Below are positions 1 through 4,698 of a DNA stretch of 6,727 nucleotides, piece by piece (position 1 is the stretch's first letter; the number at the start of each line of letters is the position of its first letter). Source of the stretch: Abditibacteriales bacterium (GTDB lineage Bacteria > Armatimonadota > Abditibacteriia > Abditibacteriales > JANWYM01). The stretch spans positions 1 through 6,727 of the forward strand of contig JANWYM010000231.1 of NCBI GenBank assembly GCA_025055355.1, given 5' to 3'. A program made the translations under genes and the position numbers. The notes under the pieces were generated by a model. It saw nothing but the letters and a program-made list of their open reading frames with translations, made no database searches and was not told the origin of the DNA.

Positions 1-1
1 G

Positions 2-934
2 CAGCATCAGGAGGCATTGCGACCTTACTTCCTGTTCCCGCAGCCGCGCGTTCCGCTGCACGCGATGGTGGACAAGCAAACGATGCAAACGCTGGTCGAA
101 CGCTACCAACTGCCCGCGCCCAAAACTTACTTTCCCCGCGATGCGGGCGATGTGCGCCAGATAGCGCGGGAGGTTGACTTTCCGTGCGTCCTCAAGCCGA
201 TTTACTCGCTGTCATGGCGACGCAAAGAGATGGAGAGCCTGGTGGGACATCATAAGGTTGTCAAGGTGCACTCGGTGCGGGAGTTGGAGGAGCATTACGC
301 GCGGTTGGCGGAGCGGGAGCCGCGCCTGATGGTGCAGGAACTTGTCGTCGGTGAGGATTCGCGGATGCATGAGTTCTCCGCCTATTGCAACGCGCGGTCG
401 GAGATGTTGGGCGCGTTCGTGGGGCGCAAGTTGCGGCTGCACCCGCCGGAGTTTGGCAGTGCGAGTTTGGTCGTCAGCGTCTGGGAGCCGGAGTTGGTCG
501 AGCGCATGGCACAATTTCTGCAAAACATCGGGTATCACGGCTTGTGCAATGTGGAGTTCAAAAGAGACGGGCGGGACAACCAGTTCAAGTTCATCGAATT
601 GAACGCTCGCTACGGATTGTGGGACTGTTTGGGTATCAAGTGCGGCATGGATTTGCCTTGGATAGCCTACTGCGACATGACGGGGCAGCCGCTGCCGCCG
701 CAGCGAGATTACCGCACGGGCGTGAAGTGGCTTTACTTGGAAAAAGACCTCTATGCCTTTTTGCGCTGCCGCCGCAGCGGTGAGTTGACCGTCACACAGT
801 GGTTAGCGTCGCTGCGCGGGGAGAAGCAACACGCGCTGTTCGCGTGGGACGACCCCGCGCCAGCGGCGCGGTGGCTGTGGTCATTCGGCGGGAGGGCGTT
901 GAAACGTTTTCAGGTTGGCAAGTTGAAACGTTGA
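2..934 (+). CDS. ATP-grasp superfamily ligase, 5' partial
   Basis: This is the C-terminal part of an ATP-grasp enzyme, a class that joins a carboxylate to an amine or other nucleophile through an acyl-phosphate. The reading frame is open to the left edge. A TTG at 17 is possible, but GGAGG at 10-14 lies only 2 nt before it, and the usual N-terminal pre-ATP-grasp domain is absent, so the true start is probably outside. Numbering from that TTG, visible features are a DK-x-TMQ segment (19-24), the ATP-binding lysine in VLKP (K60), the adenine-contacting stretch VQELV (106-110), and the metal ligands E180 (NVEF) and E194/N196 (FIELNAR). It most resembles the predicted carboligase group often called COG3919, which is common in polysaccharide loci. 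The substrate is unknown. The last ten residues (KRFQVGKLKR) are encoded by an octamer repeat array that also supplies the TGA stop. A small membrane protein and a PP-loop enzyme follow. Confidence 0.85.
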   Translation, partial: QHQEALRPYFLFPQPRVPLHAMVDKQTMQTLVERYQLPAPKTYFPRDAGDVRQIAREVDFPCVLKPIYSLSWRRKEMESLVGHHKVVKVHSVRELEEHYARLAEREPRLMVQELVVGEDSRMHEFSAYCNARSEMLGAFVGRKLRLHPPEFGSASLVVSVWEPELVERMAQFLQNIGYHGLCNVEFKRDGRDNQFKFIELNARYGLWDCLGIKCGMDLPWIAYCDMTGQPLPPQRDYRTGVKWLYLEKDLYAFLRCRRSGELTVTQWLASLRGEKQHALFAWDDPAPAARWLWSFGGRALKRFQVGKLKR

Positions 935-961
935 AGCGTTCTAACTTGCCAACTTGCCAAC
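906..961 (+). repeat. Short two-armed octamer (8-bp) array
   Basis: Four forward units begin GTT at 906, 914, 922 and 930. From 938 the orientation flips to the reverse complement (GTTCTAAC, then TTGCCAAC at 946 and 954), all in one 8-bp register. TTGGCAAGTT (915-924) can pair with AACTTGCCAA (943-952), and the pairing extends inward with one mismatch and a wobble to a six-base loop at 931-936. The stop of the ATP-grasp gene (932-934) lies in that loop. No U-tract follows, so it is not a classical intrinsic terminator, but it could halt transcription or protect the mRNA 3' end. It is a small version of the arrays at 2028, 3482 and 6605. Confidence 0.8.
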
Positions 962-968
962 GAGATCC

Positions 969-1124
969 ATGATTCGCGTTCTGCAGAGGACCTTTTTCTG
1001 GCTGTGCGTCGGCGTCTGTTTTTTTCTCACGGTCATTTCGCTGTTCATGCCGTATCGGATGCGAATGACGTTTTCCAAGTGCATCGCGGCGATGCGGGAC
1101 ACGATTTTCTACATGACCGCATGA
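969..1124 (+). CDS. Small single-span membrane protein, 51 aa
   Basis: An ATG at 969 opens a 51-codon frame ending in TGA at 1122-1124. The product has a short basic N-terminus (MIRVLQR), a strongly hydrophobic stretch at about residues 9-28 rich in F, V, L and C, a basic MPYRMRM segment, and a short polar tail. This suggests one transmembrane helix with both flanks positively charged. I do not recognise a family. It lies between the ATP-grasp and PP-loop genes on the same strand, 34 bp after the first stop, and its stop abuts a hairpin element. The ribosome site is poor (a GAGA at about 962-965). The hydrophobic composition and position favour a real gene, perhaps an anchor for the neighbouring enzymes, but coding is not proven. 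Confidence 0.5.
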   Translation: MIRVLQRTFFWLCVGVCFFLTVISLFMPYRMRMTFSKCIAAMRDTIFYMTA

Positions 1125-1125
1125 A

Positions 1126-1170
1126 GCCGACAGGATGTCGGCGCTACCGTAGCGCAGGCTTCCAGCCTGC
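1126..1170. repeat. REP-like element of consecutive hairpins
   Basis: Three perfect inverted repeats are packed into 45 bp. GCCGAC (1126-1131) pairs with GTCGGC (1137-1142). GCGCTA (1141-1146) pairs with TAGCGC (1150-1155). GCAGGCT (1154-1160) pairs with AGCCTGC (1164-1170). The middle stem shares bases with both neighbours, so it is an alternative to them. This resembles widely dispersed REP-type intergenic repeats in several bacterial phyla. It starts two bases after the stop of the 51-aa gene and ends 13 bases before the Shine-Dalgarno of the PP-loop gene, so it may work as a terminator, an mRNA stabiliser or a translation control. Dispersal in this genome cannot be checked from one copy. 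Confidence 0.7.
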
Positions 1171-1183
1171 ATCACATGCCAAC

Positions 1184-1192
1184 AGAAGGAGG
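1184..1192 (+). promoter_or_regulatory. Strong Shine-Dalgarno of the PP-loop gene
   Basis: AGAAGGAGG lies 5 nt before the ATG at 1198 and is close to a full complement of the 16S rRNA 3' end. It fixes the start of the PP-loop gene and suggests efficient translation, in contrast to the weak or absent sites of most other genes here. Confidence 0.85.
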
Positions 1193-1197
1193 AATCC

Positions 1198-2040
1198 ATG
1201 AGCGATAGCAACGGAACACGCAGTTGGGAACATAGACGCGGTGACCGCGTGGTAGTCTGTTTTTCCGGTGGTGCGGATTCTTTGTGCGCGGCGGCATTGG
1301 CGGCGGAGCGGTTCAAGGAGGTGCACCTCATCGTTTACGAGCGTCAAGGACTGGAGGGCTTGGAGCGCACCATCACCGGGGCAAACCGCCTGCGGCGACG
1401 GTTCCCCGACGTGGAGTTCAAGCATTTTCTCATCAACGTGGACAGGTTGTATGAGGAAATCGCCTACGGTCAATACTTTCGCGATTTGCTCAAGTATCGC
1501 ACCTTCCTGATTGCGGCGTGCGAGTTGTGCAAGTTTACCTTTCACATCCGCACGATTTGCTACTGCCTGGAAAACCAGATCTACGAGATGTGGGACGGGT
1601 TCAACACCCACCGTGGGCGGGAGTATGTGTCGCAGATGAAGCCGTTCATCGAGAAATACAAGCGGTATTACCAGTCGTTCGGCATCAACTACGAAACACC
1701 GACCGACGACCTGCCGCCCCGCACCGACGCCATCGCTTTTGAGTGGGGCTTGACCGCCGCGCCCGACATCAAAACCAACCCGCATCTGGACGACACACAG
1801 TTTAAGTGTCATCCCCGCGTGCTTTATCACGTCCTCTGTCGGGGCTACTTCTGGCCTGTGTGGGGACACGACAAATTTGAGAAGCGCGTGGACGACTACC
1901 TCGAGGACAAGATGCCTTTGTTCAAGCGGCTCATTGATGACTACATCAGCGGCAATCCGCAGAGCCCGCTCCGCAAGGTCCTCGCTGAGTGTCAGCCCGT
2001 GCCGTTTGAGCCTGCTCTCTCTCCAACGTTAGCACGTTAG
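1198..2040 (+). CDS. PP-loop ATP pyrophosphatase-like protein
   Basis: This 280-aa protein belongs to the adenine nucleotide alpha-hydrolase (PP-loop) superfamily. These enzymes adenylate a substrate with release of pyrophosphate before attack by ammonia or sulfur; examples are GuaA, QueC, TtcA and asparagine synthetase. The N-terminal beta-strand VVVCF leads into the signature SGGADS at residues 23-28. A CELC pair (108-111), further cysteines at 121 and 123, and C204 and C214 could bind metal or carry sulfur, which is suggestive but not diagnostic. The C-terminal half has acidic and aromatic stretches (HLDDTQFKCHP, YFWPVWGHDKFEKRVDDYLEDK) that I cannot assign to a named subfamily. The start is set by a strong Shine-Dalgarno. 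The final residues SPTLAR come from the first octamers of the repeat array, which also supplies the TAG stop. With the upstream ATP-grasp gene it may form a two-ATPase modification module; its substrate is unknown. Confidence 0.85.
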   Translation: MSDSNGTRSWEHRRGDRVVVCFSGGADSLCAAALAAERFKEVHLIVYERQGLEGLERTITGANRLRRRFPDVEFKHFLINVDRLYEEIAYGQYFRDLLKYRTFLIAACELCKFTFHIRTICYCLENQIYEMWDGFNTHRGREYVSQMKPFIEKYKRYYQSFGINYETPTDDLPPRTDAIAFEWGLTAAPDIKTNPHLDDTQFKCHPRVLYHVLCRGYFWPVWGHDKFEKRVDDYLEDKMPLFKRLIDDYISGNPQSPLRKVLAECQPVPFEPALSPTLAR

Positions 2041-2197
2041 CACGTTGGCACGTTGGCACGTTGGCACGTTGGAACGTTGGAACGTTAGCACGTTGACAGG
2101 TTGACAGGTTGGAACGTTAGCAAGTTGAACGTTCCAACGTTTCAACGTTCCAACGTGCTAACGTTCCAACGTGCCAACGCGCCAACGCGCCAACGGC
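2028..2197 (+). repeat. Large two-armed octamer array after PP-loop gene
   Basis: About 13 forward units of the form GTTRRMAS start at 2028 and repeat every 8 bp (for example GTTAGCAC, GTTGGCAC, GTTGGAAC, GTTGACAG). The last forward unit (2124-2130) is shortened to 7 bp. From 2134 eight units run in the reverse-complement sense (CCAACGTT, TCAACGTT, CCAACGTG, CTAACGTT, then CCAACGCG twice), ending near 2197. The transcript could fold into a long imperfect hairpin of roughly 60 paired positions or more. The PP-loop stop codon (2038-2040) is inside the second unit. The array fills the first half of the non-coding gap before the radical SAM gene. Possible roles are terminator, mRNA 3' protection or protein-binding array; none is proven. 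Confidence 0.9.
2092..2138 (+). repeat. 47-bp array core, copy 1
   Basis: This stretch has the unit order GTTGACAG twice, GTTGGAAC, GTTAGCAA, then the centre GTTGAACGTTCCAAC (2124-2138). It matches 3514-3560 at 46 of 47 positions; the one difference is A at 2123 against G at 3545. The flanking units of the two arrays differ in identity and number, so the core behaves as a discrete duplicated block. Confidence 0.85.
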
Positions 2198-2245
2198 TGA
2201 CGCGGTGAAGTTTTGACGACGTTTTTTGTCAGAAAGGTTCACTCC

Positions 2246-2281
2246 TTGTCGTTTTGCCGCTGTGGGTATGGGCCATATAGC
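2246..2281 (+). promoter_or_regulatory. Possible promoter upstream of radical SAM gene
   Basis: TTGCCG (2254-2259), a 16-bp gap and TATAGC (2276-2281) make a weak sigma70-like pair with 4 of 6 matches in each box. TTGTCG (2246) with TATGGG (2267) is a poorer alternative. The stretch 2198-2379 is visibly more AT-rich than its surroundings, holds a T6 run at 2222-2227 and a small TGGCA/TGCCA dyad (2292-2308), and has no convincing gene. This is where a promoter for the radical SAM gene would be expected, about 100 bp before its start. Confidence 0.25.
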
Positions 2282-2365
2282 CTCACTTATTTGGCATGAT
2301 GGTTGCCAGTCAAAAAGGACGTTGCCCCCTGGTTTGAATCGCTGGGTGAGGTTGTGACGACCCTG

Positions 2366-2374
2366 AGAAGGGAG
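2366..2374 (+). promoter_or_regulatory. Shine-Dalgarno of the radical SAM gene
   Basis: AGAAGGGAG lies 5 nt before GTG at 2380 and 11 nt before the in-frame ATG at 2386. The spacing favours GTG, though the two starts differ by only two residues. Confidence 0.65.
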
Positions 2375-2379
2375 AACGA

Positions 2380-3480
2380 GTGCCTATGAAAGTCGGTGGG
2401 AGTAACGTGCGTTTTATCCAGAATCTCGATAAGATTCATCAACTGTCCGAAGCCGAAAAGCAAGCCTTAGCCCCAGTGGTGGATGAATTCGTCTTTCGCA
2501 CGAATACCTACTATCTGGGGCTGATTAACTGGGATGACCCCAACGACCCCATCCGCAACATCATCATCCCCCGCACGGAGGAACTGCAAGAGGACGGCGT
2601 GTTGGACCCCGGGGACGAGAAAAGCATCACGGTGGCGCACGGCGTCGAGCATAAGTATGCTCCCACGACGCTGCTGCTGGTCAGCGAGGTGTGCGGGGCT
2701 TACTGCCGCTTCTGTTTCCGCAAGCGGTTGTTCATGAAGGACAACGACGAGGTCAGCCCCGACGTGACGGAGGGGTTGAAATACATCAGCCAACATCCCG
2801 AGGTGGACAACGTCCTGCTCACGGGCGGCGACCCGCTGATGTTAAGCAACCGTCGTCTGGAAGACATCTTGCGCCGCCTGCGCGAGTTGCCGCACGTGAA
2901 GATCATTCGGCTGGGGACGAAGATGCCCGCTTTCGACCCGTTCCGCATCACCGAAGACAAAGAACTGCAAAACATCCTGCGTCGTTACAGCGAACCGGAG
3001 CGGAAGATTTATGTGATAGTGCACTTCAATCACCCCCGCGAACTGACGCCGCAGGCGGTGGAGTGCCTGCAAATTATCATGGACTGTGGCTGCGCGGTGA
3101 CCAACCAGACGCCGCTGTTGGCAAACGTCAACGACCACCCTGACGTGATTGCCGAGTTGTTCAACCGCCTCGCTTACATGGGCGTGCCGCCTTACTACCT
3201 CTTTCACGGGCGCCCCATCAAGGGGAACAACTTCTTCCGCGTGACGCTCAAACGCGGCTACGAGATTTTCCTCGAAGCGCACCGGCAGATGAGCGGTCTG
3301 GCGCGGCGGGCGCGCTACTGCATGTCCCATCCGACCGGCAAACTGGAGATCGTCGGCATTGCCGAAGGGAAAATTTTCCTGCGCTATCATCAGGCGAAGA
3401 ACCCTGCAGACCATGGCAAGTTGCTGGTGCTCCCGCTCAAGGAGGACGCGGCGTGGTTTGATGACCTGCTGGAAACATAG
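2380..3480 (+). CDS. KamA-family (lysine 2,3-aminomutase-like) radical SAM protein
   Basis: This 366-aa protein resembles PLP-dependent radical SAM aminomutases, which move an amino group from C2 to C3 of an amino acid. The [4Fe-4S]/SAM motif is C105-x3-C109-x2-C112 in VCGAYCRFCFRKR, followed by the SAM-contacting GGDPL (149-153). PYYLFHGRPIKGNNFF (271-286) aligns without gaps to the lysine aminomutase segment that holds substrate-binding Asp293. HPTGK (317-321) aligns to the PLP-lysine motif PGGGGK, making K321 the likely PLP lysine. From remembered sequences, the two aspartates that hold the lysine side-chain amine (293 and 330) appear here as R278 and C314, so lysine is an unlikely substrate. 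Length is close to EpmB and shorter than classical KamA. The start is GTG 2380 by ribosome-site spacing, with ATG 2386 as alternative. The TAG is followed after one base by an octamer array. A link to the glycan genes is inferred only from proximity. Confidence 0.88.
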   Translation: MPMKVGGSNVRFIQNLDKIHQLSEAEKQALAPVVDEFVFRTNTYYLGLINWDDPNDPIRNIIIPRTEELQEDGVLDPGDEKSITVAHGVEHKYAPTTLLLVSEVCGAYCRFCFRKRLFMKDNDEVSPDVTEGLKYISQHPEVDNVLLTGGDPLMLSNRRLEDILRRLRELPHVKIIRLGTKMPAFDPFRITEDKELQNILRRYSEPERKIYVIVHFNHPRELTPQAVECLQIIMDCGCAVTNQTPLLANVNDHPDVIAELFNRLAYMGVPPYYLFHGRPIKGNNFFRVTLKRGYEIFLEAHRQMSGLARRARYCMSHPTGKLEIVGIAEGKIFLRYHQAKNPADHGKLLVLPLKEDAAWFDDLLET

Positions 3481-3481
3481 C

Positions 3482-3643
3482 GTTAGCACGTTGGCACGTT
3501 AGAACGTTGGCACGTTGACAGGTTGACAGGTTGGAACGTTAGCAGGTTGAACGTTCCAACCTGCCAACGTTCCAACCTGCCAACGTTCCAACCTGCCAAC
3601 GTTTCAACCTGCCAACGTGCTAACGTGCTAACGTGCCGACGTT
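3482..3643 (+). repeat. Large two-armed octamer array after radical SAM gene
   Basis: Eight full forward units run from 3482 (GTTAGCAC, GTTGGCAC, GTTAGAAC and others), then a 7-bp centre unit at 3546-3552. About eleven reverse-complement units follow from 3556, alternating CCAACCTG and CCAACGTT and ending with CTAACGTG twice and CCGACGTT. The first unit begins one base after the radical SAM stop, and the last ends about 8 bp before the likely start of the deacetylase, so the array fills the whole intergenic gap. The transcript could form a long imperfect hairpin. Because 8 bp is not a multiple of 3 and the words lack stops in some frames, the array reads as spurious peptide, which makes start calls for the next gene unreliable. 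Confidence 0.9.
3514..3560 (+). repeat. 47-bp array core, copy 2
   Basis: This is the second copy of the block at 2092-2138, with the same unit order and the same 15-bp centre GTTGAACGTTCCAAC (3546-3560) and only one substitution. It starts 33 bp after the upstream stop codon, against 51 bp for copy 1. Confidence 0.85.
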
Positions 3644-3651
3644 CGAACGGA

Positions 3652-4698
3652 TTGAAGTCGCTTGTCAAGAGAGTTCTCTGTGCTGCGCTCGTTCGCTCTG
3701 GGCTGCTCGGTCCGCTGGCGCGGCGGGCGCGGGCGAAAGAAGGACGGGGACGCGCCATCGTCCTCTACTATCATCGCGTCCTGCCATCGGACGACGCAAC
3801 GTTTCAGCCCCTGCTTCAGTTGGACGGCGCGCCCGTGACCGTTGAGGTGTTCGAGCGGCAGATGCACTACGTGGCGCAGCACCATACCGTCGTCAACCTC
3901 GACTGGCTGGTGGCGCAGTTTGAGGCGGGCAAGCCCCTGACGGACGATTATGTGGCGATTACGTTTGACGACGGCTACGAGGACAATTATCTCTACGCGG
4001 CGCCCATCCTGCGCCGCTACAATCTGCCGTGGACGGTTTATGTGGCGACGGGCTACATAGGGAGTGATGCAGTGCCCTGGTGGGACGCAGTCAACGAGAG
4101 TGTCCTATCATGTTCTGAGGAACAGTTGCAAGAGGTCGCCGCATGGCTTCAGGTGTCTTCTCCTACCCGCTCCGCCGTTATTAAGAAACTGATTCGGTTG
4201 GAGAAAGAACTCGATGCCCCTCAGTGGGAGCGAACGCGTCATGAGTTAGCGCGGCGCGTGAACGGCGCGGCGAACAATGCGGCGCCGCGCTATCGCATGA
4301 TGACTTGGCAGCAGGTGCAGGAGTTGAGTGCCAACGGTGTGGACATCGGCGGGCATACCGTCACGCACCCGCTGCTGACGAAGATTCCCTGGGATGAGGC
4401 GCGGCGGGAAGTGGCGGGGGCGAAAAGGCAGATTGAAGAGCATACGGGAAGAGAGGTGACCGGGTTTGCGTATCCGCTGGGCGATTTCAACGCGGACGTG
4501 CAGCGCATCGTCGCAGAATGCGGTTACCGCCATGCCTGCTCAACGGTGCAAGGCACCAACGCGTTGGGAGCGGACGTTTACGCGCTGAAACGCTTCGGCA
4601 TTACCGATTGGGCGCGCGACGCGCGCGGCGAGTTCTCGATGGACTTGTTCGCCCTGGAACTGTCGCTGCTCCCGATAAGGGTGTGGAGAGGACATTGA
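3652..4698 (+). CDS. Polysaccharide deacetylase (NodB homology, CE4-type)
   Basis: This enzyme family removes N- or O-acetyl groups from polysaccharides or glycolipids with a divalent metal. Numbering from TTG 3652 (348 aa), the NodB domain opens at AIVLYYHRVLP (35-45). TFDDGYEDN (104-112) supplies the catalytic base D106 and metal ligand D107; HTVTH (235-239) gives metal ligands H235 and H239; FAYPLG (272-277) is the third motif. A helical insert of about 80 residues (roughly 135-215) separates motifs 1 and 2. The frame extends upstream to 3523, but those 43 codons lie wholly in the octamer array and read as degenerate repeat peptide. TTG 3652 is the first start beyond it, with GTG 3625 inside the array as the alternative; neither has a good Shine-Dalgarno. 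No signal peptide is evident. The TGA overlaps the start of the glycosyltransferase (TTGA), indicating a coupled operon that modifies the same glycan. Confidence 0.88.
   Translation: MKSLVKRVLCAALVRSGLLGPLARRARAKEGRGRAIVLYYHRVLPSDDATFQPLLQLDGAPVTVEVFERQMHYVAQHHTVVNLDWLVAQFEAGKPLTDDYVAITFDDGYEDNYLYAAPILRRYNLPWTVYVATGYIGSDAVPWWDAVNESVLSCSEEQLQEVAAWLQVSSPTRSAVIKKLIRLEKELDAPQWERTRHELARRVNGAANNAAPRYRMMTWQQVQELSANGVDIGGHTVTHPLLTKIPWDEARREVAGAKRQIEEHTGREVTGFAYPLGDFNADVQRIVAECGYRHACSTVQGTNALGADVYALKRFGITDWARDARGEFSMDLFALELSLLPIRVWRGH
4685..4692 (+). promoter_or_regulatory. Shine-Dalgarno that sets the glycosyltransferase TTG start
   Basis: GGAGAGGA sits inside the last codons of the deacetylase, just before TTG 4695; counted from GGAG the spacing is 6 nt. 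It supports TTG 4695 over the longer frame from 4518, which lies within the deacetylase gene. Confidence 0.65.

Noticed and set aside
17..934. Complete ATP-grasp gene starting at TTG 17
   Set aside because: The Shine-Dalgarno-like GGAGG is only 2 nt from the TTG, the frame stays open to the window edge, and the N-terminal pre-ATP-grasp domain would be missing.
792..1331. Minus-strand 179-aa frame
   Set aside because: It crosses two + strand genes, an octamer array and the hairpin element, and has no recognisable domain.
1144..1869. Minus-strand 241-aa frame opposite the PP-loop gene
   Set aside because: It is antisense to a gene with a clear SGGADS motif and strong ribosome site, and its C-terminus is just the hairpin element translated.
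2028..2197. CRISPR array
   Set aside because: The units are 8 bp, contiguous, without spacers, and switch orientation at the centre; no cas genes are present.
2213..2232. Intrinsic terminator at the T6 run
   Set aside because: Only a 4-5 bp TGAC/GTCA stem could form, and the T run falls in its loop rather than after the stem.
2296..2337. 13-codon leader peptide before the radical SAM gene
   Set aside because: There is no ribosome site, no run of regulatory codons and no attenuator-like structure after it.
2842..3489. Minus-strand 215-aa frame opposite the radical SAM gene
   Set aside because: It is a shadow of a strongly conserved coding sequence on the + strand, with no domain of its own.
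3523..3651. N-terminal extension of the deacetylase from TTG 3523
   Set aside because: All of these codons lie in the octamer array and give a degenerate repeat peptide (NVSTCQRA-like) with no domain; the conserved NodB sequence begins well after 3652.
4518..4694. Longer glycosyltransferase frame from ATG 4518
   Set aside because: It overlaps the deacetylase in another frame. The GT2 domain begins at residue 3 from TTG 4695, which has its own Shine-Dalgarno.
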